A program made the position numbers and the translations under genes. This document shows, piece by piece, positions 12,008 to 21,238 of a DNA stretch of 64,000 nucleotides (within the stretch, counting starts at the first letter, position 1; every line of letters begins with the position of its first letter). The notes beneath the pieces were generated by a model that did no database searches, had not been told where the DNA came from, and saw nothing but the letters and a program-made list of their open reading frames with translations. This DNA comes from Kitasatospora sp. NBC_01250 (GTDB taxonomy: Bacteria; Actinomycetota; Actinomycetes; Streptomycetales; Streptomycetaceae): NCBI RefSeq assembly GCF_036226465.1, contig NZ_CP108476.1:1426001-1490000 (forward strand), read 5' to 3'.

Positions 12008-14874
12008 CGCAGCCCCGGCGTCTCCCCCGCGGCGGACGGGTCGACCGCTCCGCTCCCCTGCGCTTCACCTTCGACGGCGTGGCGTACACCGGCCTGCGCG
12101 GCGACACGCTCGCCTCCGCCCTGCTCGCCAACGGCGTGCTGCGGGTCGGTCCCAGCCTCCACCGCGGGCGGCCGCGCGGCATCAGCACCGCAGGCGTGGA
12201 GGAGCCGAGCGCCCTCGTCCAGGTCGACGGGCCCTGCTCGGAGCCGATGCTCCTCGCGACCACGATCGAGCTGTACGAGGGCCTCTCGGCGGTCGGCCTC
12301 GCGGGCCTCGGCCGCCTCGACCCGAGGCCCGACGAAGCCGTCCACGACAAGATGCACATCCACACCGACGTCCTGGTCGTCGGCGGCGGCCCGGCCGGAC
12401 TCGCCGCGGCCCTCGCGGCCGGGCGTTGCGGCGCCCGCGTCGTCCTGGTCGACGACCAGCCGGAACTCGGTGGATCCCTGCTCGCGGGGCGGGAGTCGAT
12501 CGACGGCCGCCCGGCGCTCGACTGGGTGGCGGACGCCCGTGCGGAGCTCACCGCGCAGAGCGACACCCGGATCCTCACCAGGTCCACGGCGATCGGCTAC
12601 CACGACCACAACTACCTGCTCGTCGCCGAGCACCGCACCGACCACCTCGGCCCGCACCCCGTCCCCGGCGTCTCCCGGCAGCGTCTGTGGCACATCCGGG
12701 CCCGCCGGGTGGTCCTGGCGACCGGCGCCCACGAGCGGCCGATGGTCTTCGCCGGCAACGACCGACCGGGCGTCATGTCCGCCGCCGCCGTGCGCGCCTA
12801 CGTGAACCGGTACGCCGTGCTCCCCGGCCGCCGGGCCGTGGTCCTCACCACCAATGACCACGCCTACGCCACCGCGCTCGACCTGGTCGCGGCCGGGGCC
12901 CGGGTGGCGGCACTGGTCGACACCCGGCCGGAGCCGCCCGCCGATCTCGTCGCCTCCGCGCGCGGTGCCGGGATCGAGGTCCGCACCGGATCGGCCGTGG
13001 TCGGCACCCGGGGTCACGATCGTCTGTCGGCGGTCCGCATCGCCGAGCTCGATGCCGACGACGCGATCAGCGGCCCGGTCCGCGAGGTGGCCTGCGACCT
13101 GCTCGCCGTCTCGGGCGGCTGGAACCCGGCCGTCCATCTGTGGAGCCAGTCCCAGGGCACGACCCGCTACGAGGACGACCTGGCGGCGTTCGTCCCCGCG
13201 CAGGCCGCACAGAACGTCGTCAGCGTCGGAGCCGCCCTGGGCGTCCTCGACCTCGCCGGGTGCCTCGGCGGCGCCTTCGCCGCCGGGGTCGAGGCAGCCG
13301 ACCTGGCAGGCTTCCCCACCAGCGTGCCCTCGGTGCCGCCCAGTTCCGGCGACCTCCCGCCGGCCCGGCCGCGGCCGGTGTGGCTCGTGCCCGGCGAGAC
13401 GGGCGACCCCTCCGAGTGGCACGACCACTTCGTCGACCTGCAGCGGGACGCCACGGTCGCGGACGTGCAGCGCGCGATCCGAGCCGGTATGCGCTCCGTC
13501 GAGCACATCAAGCGCTACACCACCATCGGCACCGCGCACGACCAGGGCAAGGCGTCCGGAGTGAGCGCCACCGGCGTCATCGCCCGGCTGCTCGGCGCCC
13601 GCTCGCCGGGCGAGGTGGGCACCACCACCTACCGCGGCCCGTACGTACCCGTCTCCTTCGCGCTGCTCGCCGGGCGTGAACGCGGCGCCCTCTTCGACCC
13701 GGTGCGCACCACCGCGATCCATCCCTGGCACGTCGAGCACGGCGCGGTCTTCGAGAACGTCGGCCAGTGGAAGCGCCCCTGGTACTACCCGCGGCCCGGG
13801 GAGTCCATGGCGGCGGCCGTGGAGCGCGAGTGCCGCGCGGCCCGCGAAGGCGTCGCCGTCATGGACGCCAGCACCCTCGGCAAGATCGACGTCATCGGGC
13901 CCGACGCGGGCGAGTTCCTGAACCGTGTCTACACCAACGCCTTCGCCAAGCTGGCCGTCAACTCCGCGCGGTACGGGGTGATGTGCCGGGCGGACGGCAT
14001 GGTCCTCGACGACGGCGTGACCCTGCGCCTGGCAGCCGACCACTACATCATGACGACCACGACCGGGAACGCCGCGGGCGTCCTGGACTGGCTGGAGGAG
14101 TGGTCGCAGACCGAATGGCCCGAGCTGCGCGTGCGGTTCACCTCGGTGACCGAGCAGTGGGCCACGGTCGCGGTCGTCGGCCCCCGATCGCGCGAGGTCG
14201 TCGCAGCCCTGGCCCCGGACCTGGACGTGTCGAACGACGCCTTCCCCTTCATGACGGCCCGTGAGACCCGCCTCGCGAGCGGCGTGGCGGCCCGGATCTG
14301 CCGCATCTCCTTCTCCGGCGAGCTGGCCTTCGAGATCAACGTCGCCGGCTGGTACGGCCTCGCCACCTGGGAGTCCGTCATCCGGGCCGGCGCACCGCTG
14401 GGCATCACCCCGTACGGCACCGAGACCATGCACGTGCTGCGCGCCGAGAAGGGCTACCCCGTCATCGGCCAGGACACCGACGGCACGGTCACCCCGCAGG
14501 ACCTCGGCATGGAGTGGGTCGTCTCCCAGCGGAAGCCCTTCATCGGCAAGCGTTCCTTCCGCCGTGCCGACACCGCGCGCGGCGACCGCAGGCAGCTGGT
14601 CGGCCTGCTGCCCGTGGATCCCGCCGTGCTGCTACCGGAGGGCGCGCAGCTGGTGGCGGACGCCGAGGTGTCACCGCCCACCAGGGCGCTGGGGCACGTC
14701 ACCTCCAGCTACCGCAGCGCGGCGCTCGGTCGCACCTTCGCCCTGGCACTCGTCGTCGGCGGGCGGGAGCGGCTGGGCGAGAGGGTCTACGCGCCGCTGC
14801 CCGACGGCGTGGTCGCCGCGACCATCACCGACCCCGTCCTCTACGACCCGAAGGGGACCCGCCGTGACGGCTGA
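12004..14874 (+). CDS. soxA: Sarcosine oxidase, alpha subunit
   Basis: 956 residues, the normal size of the large subunit. In order: an N-terminal 2Fe-2S-ferredoxin-like fold (YTGLRGDTLASALLANGV), a pyridine-nucleotide/flavin binding domain (VLVVGGGPAGLAAALAAGR near residue 120 and a second Rossmann segment near 280), and a C-terminal GcvT-like tetrahydrofolate domain. The ATG at 12004 overlaps the soxD stop. NAD binding and one-carbon transfer occur in this subunit. Confidence 0.95.
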   Translation: MTQPRRLPRGGRVDRSAPLRFTFDGVAYTGLRGDTLASALLANGVLRVGPSLHRGRPRGISTAGVEEPSALVQVDGPCSEPMLLATTIELYEGLSAVGLAGLGRLDPRPDEAVHDKMHIHTDVLVVGGGPAGLAAALAAGRCGARVVLVDDQPELGGSLLAGRESIDGRPALDWVADARAELTAQSDTRILTRSTAIGYHDHNYLLVAEHRTDHLGPHPVPGVSRQRLWHIRARRVVLATGAHERPMVFAGNDRPGVMSAAAVRAYVNRYAVLPGRRAVVLTTNDHAYATALDLVAAGARVAALVDTRPEPPADLVASARGAGIEVRTGSAVVGTRGHDRLSAVRIAELDADDAISGPVREVACDLLAVSGGWNPAVHLWSQSQGTTRYEDDLAAFVPAQAAQNVVSVGAALGVLDLAGCLGGAFAAGVEAADLAGFPTSVPSVPPSSGDLPPARPRPVWLVPGETGDPSEWHDHFVDLQRDATVADVQRAIRAGMRSVEHIKRYTTIGTAHDQGKASGVSATGVIARLLGARSPGEVGTTTYRGPYVPVSFALLAGRERGALFDPVRTTAIHPWHVEHGAVFENVGQWKRPWYYPRPGESMAAAVERECRAAREGVAVMDASTLGKIDVIGPDAGEFLNRVYTNAFAKLAVNSARYGVMCRADGMVLDDGVTLRLAADHYIMTTTTGNAAGVLDWLEEWSQTEWPELRVRFTSVTEQWATVAVVGPRSREVVAALAPDLDVSNDAFPFMTARETRLASGVAARICRISFSGELAFEINVAGWYGLATWESVIRAGAPLGITPYGTETMHVLRAEKGYPVIGQDTDGTVTPQDLGMEWVVSQRKPFIGKRSFRRADTARGDRRQLVGLLPVDPAVLLPEGAQLVADAEVSPPTRALGHVTSSYRSAALGRTFALALVVGGRERLGERVYAPLPDGVVAATITDPVLYDPKGTRRDG

Positions 14875-15499
14875 CACCCACCGGCGCAGCCCACTCGGGC
14901 ACCTCGCCGACGTCCTCGCGGCGCACTCGACCGGCGGAGAGCGGGGAGTCCGGTTGCGCGAGGTGCCCTTCCTCGCGCAACTCGACCTCCAGCTCAACCC
15001 GCACGGGCCGGCCGCCATGGGGGCGCCCCCGGCCGGAGGCTGGGGGAGGATCGCCGCGGCGCTGGGCTCGCCACTGCCGACCGCCCCGAACACCGTCATC
15101 GAGGCGGGAAGCCTCCAGGTCCTCTGGCTGGGCCCGCAGGAGTGGCTCGTGCTGGGCCCCGACGGCTCCGCGGGCGCCACCGCCGACCTGCTGCGGGCGG
15201 CGCTGGCGGACGAGCCCGGATCGGTCGTGGACGTCTCCGCCAACCGCACCACCCTCGAACTGTCCGGTCCCGCCGCCCGCCAGGTCCTGGAGAAGGGCTG
15301 CTCGCTCGACCTGCACCCCCGCGCCTTCGGGCCGGGCCGCTGTGCACAGACGCTGCTCGGCAAGATCCAGGTGATCCTCCACCAGGTCGACGCGGAGCCG
15401 ACCTACCGGCTACTCGTGCGGGGGTCGTTCGCGCAGTACCTGACGGACTGGCTCCTCGACGCGATGGAGGAGTACCGCCACCCCCGGCTCACACCCTGA
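14864..15499 (+). CDS. soxG: Sarcosine oxidase, gamma subunit
   Basis: 211 residues, starting at a GTG inside the end of soxA and completing soxBDAG. Sequence such as LWLGPQEWLVLGP and SANRTTLELSGPAARQVLEKGC is typical of the gamma subunit, which is related to GcvT-type folds and stabilises the complex. Translational coupling to soxA is likely. Confidence 0.93.
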   Translation: MTADTHRRSPLGHLADVLAAHSTGGERGVRLREVPFLAQLDLQLNPHGPAAMGAPPAGGWGRIAAALGSPLPTAPNTVIEAGSLQVLWLGPQEWLVLGPDGSAGATADLLRAALADEPGSVVDVSANRTTLELSGPAARQVLEKGCSLDLHPRAFGPGRCAQTLLGKIQVILHQVDAEPTYRLLVRGSFAQYLTDWLLDAMEEYRHPRLTP

Positions 15500-15623
15500 A
15501 CGGGTCCGGGCGTCGTGCGGGAACCCGCTCTGTCATACCCGCATGCCGGGTTCACCGCAGTCGCGCCGGCACCTCACAGTCCTGCGCCGCGTGTGTCGGT
15601 GCAGCCGGGACGTCAGCGGGACG

Positions 15624-16181
15624 TCACAGTGCCACAGGCTCATCGTGCCCGGGGCAGCTCAACGGGTGCGGCAGGTCGTTCGGGTCATCCGGGCAGCCCT
15701 CGGTGTTCCGGCTCGGATCGGCCTCGGCATCCCGGCGGTCCAGAGCCGCTGCGGTCGCGGGGTACCTGGCGCGGAGCCGGTCCCGGAGGGACTGGGCAGG
15801 CCTGCCGGCTGCCGATCCCGCGTCGAGTTCCGCCCCCGGGCCGGGGAGCACGACTCCGGGTGCACGCAGCTGCGTCAGCTCCGCTTCCAGCTCGGCGACA
15901 CGGGCCTCGAGTCGCTGCACGTCTCGGGTCGCATCCTTGCATCCCTCCTGGTTGCGCCTGGCGACGAGTGTGAGGGTGTCCACCCGGTCCGCGAAGGCGT
16001 CGCGTTCGGCTGCGATCGACTGCACGACCTGGCCGGCGACGACTGCGGCAATCCAGTCGACCCACTCGTTGATGCACTCGGTGCCCGGGTCGCCGATCAG
16101 CTCGACATCCTGCAGGCCGTTGAGCATGGCCGGGCGGATGGTGTCGGCGATGCGCTGCTGCGGGCCGGGCTGCTCGGTCAC
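15624..16181 (-). CDS. Phage/integrative-element-type hypothetical protein with coiled coil
   Basis: 185 residues from a GTG at 16181 behind GAGGAG. The first 65 residues (ADTIRPAMLNGLQDVELIG, then ECINEWVDWI) resemble short proteins common in actinophages and conjugative elements of streptomycetes, as I recall that family. Next comes a heptad-rich stretch (VQRLEARVAELEAELTQL) and a low-complexity charged tail. The frame extends upstream to 16457 but that part lacks protein-like composition. The start overlaps the stop of the small gene at 16178-16336. No integrase or attachment site is visible, so this looks like a stray fragment of mobile DNA. Function unknown. Confidence 0.5.
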   Translation of the reverse strand: MTEQPGPQQRIADTIRPAMLNGLQDVELIGDPGTECINEWVDWIAAVVAGQVVQSIAAERDAFADRVDTLTLVARRNQEGCKDATRDVQRLEARVAELEAELTQLRAPGVVLPGPGAELDAGSAAGRPAQSLRDRLRARYPATAAALDRRDAEADPSRNTEGCPDDPNDLPHPLSCPGHDEPVAL

Positions 16182-16336
16182 AGCTGCTCCTCGATGACGA
16201 TTCGGACGGCTTCGCCGACCGCTCTGGTGCGGATGGTGCCGGGGAACCGATCTTCCCATGCGCCGGCTGTCCATTCGACGCGGGCGAGCCTGCCCGGCCG
16301 TGCGGTCGACGCTCGTCCTTGCCCGCCCAACGGCAC
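16178..16336 (-). CDS. Small hypothetical protein preceding the phage-type gene
   Basis: A 52-codon frame starting at GTG 16336 and ending in EEQL with its TGA overlapping the next gene's GTG (GTGA). The sequence GRLARVEWTAGAWEDRF, then PGTIRTRAVGEAVRIVIEEQL, has natural amino acid composition, unlike the two alternative frames. Short proteins in this position are common in phage-like gene strings. The upstream ribosome site is weak. The 164 bp between this gene and 16500 show nothing recognisable. Confidence 0.4.
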   Translation of the reverse strand: MPLGGQGRASTARPGRLARVEWTAGAWEDRFPGTIRTRAVGEAVRIVIEEQL

Positions 16337-16500
16337 ACTCGGTCAGCGGCCGCCGTGTCTGTGACGGTTTCTCCACCTCTCGCGGTACGGGCCGAGGCCG
16401 AGCTTCGCCGGACCGCCCACGCCGCCGGCCGGCTCCCTGCAGCCCCCACCCCAGCACGCCTGGTCGGCACGGGTCGGGACGCAGGCACCGCCGTCCGGGG

Positions 16501-17097
16501 TCAGCGGGTGATCGAAATCGCGAAGGGGACGAATCCGCTGGACCGGATCACGTGGGGTACGAACAGGATCGCGGCCTCCGTGGCGCGGGCGGTCCGGATC
16601 CCGCCGAGGTCGGTGATCCACTCCTTGCGCCAGCCGAGGTCGGTGAGGAGTTCGCGGACGGTCTGCTTGGCCCTGGGGTCCTCGCCGGAGAGGAACACCG
16701 TGGGCGTCTGGGCGAGCGTGGCCGGCGCGGTCATCACCGGGAAGAGCATGGTGTTGAGTGTCTTGACAACGTGTGTTTCGGGGAGCGCTTCCTGGAGTTG
16801 CTCGGCGAGGCTCGAGCCGGGGTAGATCAGGTCGGCGGGCAGTCCGTCCGGTCCGTCGACGGTGGCGTTGGAGACGTCGACGAGGATCTTGTCGCGCAGT
16901 TCGTCGCGCAGCGCGGCGAGCCGGTCCAGGGAGCCGGCGCCCGGGGTGGCGTTGATGACGATCCGGGCTGTTCGGGCGGCGTCGGCGGCGGCGCCCGGCG
17001 CGCGGTCCGCCACGGTCACCTCATGTCCTGCCCGGGTGAGGGCGGTGGCCAGGTTGCCGCCGACGCGGCCGTTTCCGAGAACGGCGATCGTGGTCAT
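16501..17097 (-). CDS. NAD(P)-binding oxidoreductase, F420-reductase / NADPH-dependent type
   Basis: 198 residues. The N-terminal Rossmann motif AVLGNGRVGGNLATALTRAGH is followed by VINATPGAG, DVSNATVDGPDG and HVVKTLNTM, the pattern of the short proteins annotated as NADP oxidoreductase coenzyme F420-dependent. The ATG is at 17097. It lies 48 bp downstream of the inositol-phosphatase-like gene on the same strand and probably shares its transcript. Substrate unknown; cofactor specificity cannot be settled from sequence. Confidence 0.75.
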   Translation of the reverse strand: MTTIAVLGNGRVGGNLATALTRAGHEVTVADRAPGAAADAARTARIVINATPGAGSLDRLAALRDELRDKILVDVSNATVDGPDGLPADLIYPGSSLAEQLQEALPETHVVKTLNTMLFPVMTAPATLAQTPTVFLSGEDPRAKQTVRELLTDLGWRKEWITDLGGIRTARATEAAILFVPHVIRSSGFVPFAISITR

Positions 17098-17145
17098 GAT
17101 GATCTGGTCCTTCCGTGCGTGCGGGTTTGCGGGTGTGGTGCAGAG

Positions 17146-18000
17146 TCAGCGTGAAAGCGTGGCGACGGCCTCGGCGTGGACGCCGGGCGCGGTGGCCAGG
17201 AAGCTTTCGCTCTGCGGGGTCCAGGGGCGGCCCTCGGCGTCGGAGATCCGTCCGCCGGCCTCGCTGACGAGGAGCGCGCCGGGCAGCAGGTCCGCCCGGG
17301 CGCCGGCGAACTGCCAGAAGGCGTCGAGCCGGCCGGCGGCCACGTTCAGCAGGTGCAGGGTCGCGGGTACGGCGACGCGGACGACGAGCGCGTCGAAGAG
17401 CATCGCGGTGATCGAGGAGCCGACGCGCCGCACGACCTTCTCGGCCTCGTCCGGCCGGGCCTGACTGGTGGCCACGATGCTCAGGCCGAGGTCCGCGGTC
17501 CGGGAGACGCTCAGCGGCCGGCCGTCGAGGTGGGCGCCCGCGCCGGTGAGCGCGGTGTAGGTCTCGCCGGTCAACGGCAGGTGGACCACGGTGAGCACCG
17601 GCCGGTTGTCGCGCACGAGGGTGGCGGTCACCGCCCACTCCGGCAGGGCGTGCAGGTGGTTGACGTTGCCTTCAGCCGGATCCACGACCCACCACTCGCC
17701 GGCCGGCAGCGCCCCGCCGTCCAGCTCGTCCTCCACCCAGCCGGCGTCCGGGCGAAGGCTCGTGAGGCGGGGGCGCAGGATGCCGAGGGCCGTGTCGTCG
17801 TTGGCCGCGAGCGCGCTCATCAGCTCTTCGCGGGTCCGGTAGGGGACCACCTCGCCGTACCGCTCGCGCAGTGCCGAACCGGCCTCACGCACGGCGGCCG
17901 CGGTCCGGTCGAGCAGGTCGGCGTCGGAGACGGAGACGGAGACGGTGACGGTGACGGTGCCGGTGCCGGTGACGTCAGTGCTCTGAAGCGTTTCGGACAT
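17146..18000 (-). CDS. Inositol monophosphatase-family protein with altered metal motif
   Basis: 284 residues. The fold is recognisable from WWVVDPAEGNVNHLHALPEW (103-122) and LLPGALLVSEAGGRI near the C-terminus. In active enzymes the first motif is DPxDGTxN; here it is DPAEGNVN, so the second aspartate is Glu110 and the threonine is Asn112. Glu90 (GWVED) may stand for the usual glutamate ligand. Activity may be reduced or changed. The N-terminus (residues 10-25) consists of alternating T/V and S/V dipeptides encoded by a hexanucleotide repeat. It is divergent from a LysR regulator, a common arrangement for regulator and target. Confidence 0.75.
   Translation of the reverse strand: MSETLQSTDVTGTGTVTVTVSVSVSDADLLDRTAAAVREAGSALRERYGEVVPYRTREELMSALAANDDTALGILRPRLTSLRPDAGWVEDELDGGALPAGEWWVVDPAEGNVNHLHALPEWAVTATLVRDNRPVLTVVHLPLTGETYTALTGAGAHLDGRPLSVSRTADLGLSIVATSQARPDEAEKVVRRVGSSITAMLFDALVVRVAVPATLHLLNVAAGRLDAFWQFAGARADLLPGALLVSEAGGRISDAEGRPWTPQSESFLATAPGVHAEAVATLSR
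17926..17973. repeat. Six-base microsatellite inside the start of the phosphatase-like gene
   Basis: Imperfect repeats of GGAGAC / GGTGAC / GGTGCC run across about 48 bp and encode the TVTVTVSVSV stretch. Because the unit is six bases, copy-number change would lengthen or shorten the protein without breaking the frame. Confidence 0.6.
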
Positions 18001-18140
18001 GGTGGAACTCCCGTCTGAACAAAGGGTGGTGAAGAGGATTTCGGGCCAGGACGCGCGTTCCGCCCTGCGCCGTGGTGACGACGCTATCCACCCCCTCCAT
18101 TAACATCAAATGCATGTCAAGTACGGCTGGGATTACTCCC

Positions 18141-19046
18141 ATGCAATTGGATTTGAATCTGCTCACCGCGCTCGACGCGCTGCTGGAGGAGGGCAGCGTG
18201 GCCGGAGCGGCCGCACGACTGCACGTCACCGCCCCCGCGATGAGCCGGAGCCTGGGCCGGATCCGGCGCACGACCGGCGACCAGATCCTGGTGCGCACCG
18301 GCCGCGCCATGACCCCGACGCCCTACGCGATCGCCGTCCGGGAGCAGGTGCACGAGCTGCTGCACCAGGTCCGGGGCGTGCTCGCACCGAGCCGTGAACT
18401 CGATCCGGCAACCCTGGAACGCACCTTCACACTCCGCTGGCACGATTCCCTGGTCGCCATGAGTGGCCCCACGCTGCTCGCGGCCGTACGCGGACAGGCG
18501 GCGGGCGTGCGATTGCGCTTCGTCGCGGAATCGAGCGTCGACACCCCCGAGTTGCGGCGTGGCGAGGTCGATCTGGAGGCGAACGCCAACCGTCCGAGCG
18601 CACCCGACATCCGCGCCGAGAAGGTGGGCGAGACCCGCCTCGTCGCCGTCGTGAGGCGCGGACACCCTCTCACCCGCGCCCGAACCGTCACCGCCGAGCG
18701 GTACGCCGCCGCCGAACACGTCACCGTCTCGCGACGTGGGAACCTCAGCAACGCGGTCGACGACGCCCTCGCGCGACTCGGCCTCACCCGCCGGGTGGTG
18801 GCGGCCGCGCCCACCGAAGCGGCCGCGCTGGAGTTCGCGCGCGGCTCCGACCTCCTGATCAGCGTCCCCGAAATCACCGTACGCACCGCGGCCGCCGGCC
18901 TCGGTCTGGTCGTGCTCCCCCTTCCGGTCGAACTGCCCTCGGCACCGGTCTACCTGTCGTGGCATCAGCGCTACGACACCGACCACGCCCACACCTGGCT
19001 GCGCGCACTGGCGCGAACCGCACTGGCCACCTGCGGAGCGTCGTAG
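18141..19046 (+). CDS. LysR-family transcriptional regulator
   Basis: 301 residues from the ATG at 18141, which gives the standard LysR beginning ([20 protein letters not shown]). The helix-turn-helix is [20 protein letters not shown], followed by a periplasmic-binding-protein-like effector domain. In-frame starts at 18072 and 18114 exist, but their extra residues are not family-like; GGGA lies 8 bases before 18141. Divergent from the phosphatase-like and NAD(P)-binding genes and followed by a monooxygenase remnant. The likely targets are the divergent genes. Confidence 0.85.
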   Translation: MQLDLNLLTALDALLEEGSVAGAAARLHVTAPAMSRSLGRIRRTTGDQILVRTGRAMTPTPYAIAVREQVHELLHQVRGVLAPSRELDPATLERTFTLRWHDSLVAMSGPTLLAAVRGQAAGVRLRFVAESSVDTPELRRGEVDLEANANRPSAPDIRAEKVGETRLVAVVRRGHPLTRARTVTAERYAAAEHVTVSRRGNLSNAVDDALARLGLTRRVVAAAPTEAAALEFARGSDLLISVPEITVRTAAAGLGLVVLPLPVELPSAPVYLSWHQRYDTDHAHTWLRALARTALATCGAS

Positions 19047-19110
19047 CCGACGCCGCACGGCCGCGCGTGCGAATGGAACAGCGTTCCACCATGACTTCGA
19101 AGAAAACACC

Positions 19111-19231
19111 ATGCCGGCACCGGTCACGCTCATCGGCGCGGGCCTGGGCGGCCTCACCCTCGCGCGCGTCCTGCACGTCCACGGCATCCCCGCCCACCGT
19201 CCACGAGGCCGACCTCTCCCCTGGAGGCCAA
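19111..19231 (+). pseudogene. N-terminal remnant of an FAD-dependent monooxygenase
   Basis: [20 protein letters not shown] and LHVHGIPA form a perfect start of a TetX/PHBH-type flavin monooxygenase. After about 28 residues the frame shifts: [12 protein letters not shown], the expected continuation, is in another frame. The homology then ends where the GH1 gene begins from the opposite side. About 90 percent of such a gene is missing. It follows a LysR gene, a usual partner of such enzymes. Confidence 0.6.
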
Positions 19232-20590
19232 CTACCCTGTTCGGTGGGCTCGGTGGGCGGCGATCAGGTCGCGGTACCAGGCGTACGAGGCCTTGGGCGT
19301 GCGCAGCTGCGTCGCGAAGTCGACGTGGACCAGGCCGAAGCGCTGGCTGAACCCCTCGGCCCATTCGAAGTTGTCGAGCAGGGACCAGGTGAAGTAGCCC
19401 CGCACGTCCACGCCTTCGGCGATCGCTGCGGCGAGGGCGTCGAGGTGGCCGGCCAGGTAGTCGATGCGCGGTTGGTCGGGGATGGTGCCGTCGGGGGCGG
19501 GTCGGTCGGCGACGGAGCAGCCGTTCTCGGTGATGGTGATCGGCGGAAGTGCGTCGCCGTACCGGTCCCGCAGGCCGACCAGGAGTTCGCGCAGGCCGTC
19601 CGGAACGACCGGCCAGCCGAAGGCGGTTCGGGGCACACCGGTGATCTCGGCCTCGGTGAACGGGAGACCGCCGGGGTCGGTCGGCGCGGCGATCCGGGTC
19701 GGGTTGTAGTAGTTGACGCCGAGCCCGTCCAGCCCTGAAGCGGCGATGAGCTCCAAGTCCCCGGGCCGGACACACCCGCCGAGGTCCGGTGACACGCCGT
19801 ACGCGCTCAGGTCCGGGTAGCGCCCGAGCAGCAGCGGATCGGTGAACAGCCGGTTGTGCAGGACGTCGTACGCGGCGGCGGCCGCCATGTCCGCCGCCGC
19901 GTCACTCGCCGGCCACACCGGGCTGAGGTTGTTGGCGATCACCACGGCGTGGCCGCGCTCGTGCAACACCTCGGCCGCCAGAGCGTGCCCGAGCAGCTGA
20001 TGGTGCGCGACCGGAAGCGCGTCGAGCATCAGCGTGCGCCCCGGAGCGTGGATCCCGAGCGCGTAGCCGTACACCATGTGGACGAAGGGCTCGTTGAGAG
20101 TGATCCATGCGGGCACGCGGTCACCGAGCCGGTCGGCGACGATTTCGGTGTACTCGGCGAAGCGGTACGCCGTGTCACGAGCCAACCAGCCGCCGCCCTC
20201 CTCAAGGGCCTGCGGCAGGTCCCAGTGGAAGAGCGTCGGCAGCGGGGAGATCCCGACGGCGAGCAGGTCGTCCACAAGCCGATCGTAGAAACCGAGACCG
20301 GCCGGATTGGCCGAACCGGCGCCGGTGGGCTGAATCCTGGGCCAGGCGATCGAGAAGCGGTAGCCGTCCAGGCCTAGGTCGCGCATCAACGCCACGTCCT
20401 CGGTATGGCGGTGGTAGTGGTCGCAGGCGATCTCGCCGGTGCGACTGTCGCGCACGGCCCCGGGGCGAGCCGTGAACACGTCCCAGATCGACGGCCCACG
20501 CCCGTCCTCGTCCACCGCCCCTTCGACCTGGTACGCCGCCGTGGAGGCGCCCCAGCGGAAGGCCACCGGCAGGTCACGTCGATTCGCCAT
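19232..20590 (-). CDS. GH1 family beta-glucosidase
   Basis: 452 residues, full length for glycoside hydrolase family 1. [20 protein letters not shown] at the N-terminus, acid/base glutamate E167 in TLNEP, nucleophile in ITITENG, and [13 protein letters not shown] near the C-terminus are all present. The ATG at 20590 follows GGGGAG. No signal peptide, so it is cytoplasmic and likely hydrolyses imported beta-glucosides or cellobiose. No sugar transporter is adjacent. A decayed second copy of part of the gene lies just upstream. Confidence 0.92.
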   Translation of the reverse strand: MANRRDLPVAFRWGASTAAYQVEGAVDEDGRGPSIWDVFTARPGAVRDSRTGEIACDHYHRHTEDVALMRDLGLDGYRFSIAWPRIQPTGAGSANPAGLGFYDRLVDDLLAVGISPLPTLFHWDLPQALEEGGGWLARDTAYRFAEYTEIVADRLGDRVPAWITLNEPFVHMVYGYALGIHAPGRTLMLDALPVAHHQLLGHALAAEVLHERGHAVVIANNLSPVWPASDAAADMAAAAAYDVLHNRLFTDPLLLGRYPDLSAYGVSPDLGGCVRPGDLELIAASGLDGLGVNYYNPTRIAAPTDPGGLPFTEAEITGVPRTAFGWPVVPDGLRELLVGLRDRYGDALPPITITENGCSVADRPAPDGTIPDQPRIDYLAGHLDALAAAIAEGVDVRGYFTWSLLDNFEWAEGFSQRFGLVHVDFATQLRTPKASYAWYRDLIAAHRAHRTG

Positions 20591-20747
20591 CTCCCCATCC
20601 CCTTTCGCAAAATGCGAGGAGACCTCATGTTAGTGGCTCACTCCCGAAACACCAGAGCTGAAACAGCCGTCGGCGACCGAAGGCCGCAAGCAGCAAGGCC
20701 CAGGACAGCACCGCCCCGATCCCGCAGCCGCCCGGTCGGCGCGGTGG

Positions 20748-20910
20748 ATCGGATCGGCGAGCCCATGACCGATGGGCCGGATCCTGGGCCAGTCGATCGA
20801 AGAGCGGAACCATCGGCCCGAGGCCACGCAGCAACGCCACGTCCTGGCATGGCGATGGTAGTGAGCACAGGCGAGTTCACCCGTGTGGCCATCGTGCACC
20901 GCCCATGGCA
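20748..20910 (-). pseudogene. Degenerate fragment of a second GH1 beta-glucosidase
   Basis: On the minus strand, HTGELACAHYHRHA, then DVALLRGLG in a shifted frame, then SIDWPRIRPIGHGLADP line up with [20 protein letters not shown] and [17 protein letters not shown] of the intact enzyme. The DNA aligns with 20310-20475 with many matches and at least one single-base indel. It has no start or stop of its own. The remaining 20591-20747 and 20911-21238 show no gene I can support. Consistent with an old tandem duplication or a displaced homologue. Confidence 0.65.
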
Positions 20911-21238
20911 GCTCCATCGACGAAGATGAGCAGAACTCATGCAAGCAACCCTGCGGCACAGGGCCGAAGATGGGACGGCGATCGGGCCGATCGACCTCCC
21001 GCACGGGCCCCAGCCGCGAAGCGGTGCGGACGCCGGGCAGGACGGCGCTTCAGCCGTCGGGGGCGCCCCATGCAGCGGCAGCTGGCCCATAGTTGCACCG
21101 GCGGAAGCCGCCCTCGGCTCCCCCGGCTCCCCGGATCGCCGCTGAAAATGAGGATTCCTCACGATGGTGATTCGCCTGCTGCGCACCGGATGCGGCACAG
21201 TAGTCGTGCAGGCGGTGAGGACGGGAGCTGGGCAGCAC

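Noticed and set aside
11791..14433. 880-residue minus-strand open frame
   Set aside because: Antisense to soxD/soxA, which have clear domains; composition is that of a mirrored frame.
15685..16488. 267-residue frame on the minus strand
   Set aside because: Overlaps the better-supported 185-residue gene in a different frame and has Arg/Ala/Ser-rich shadow composition.
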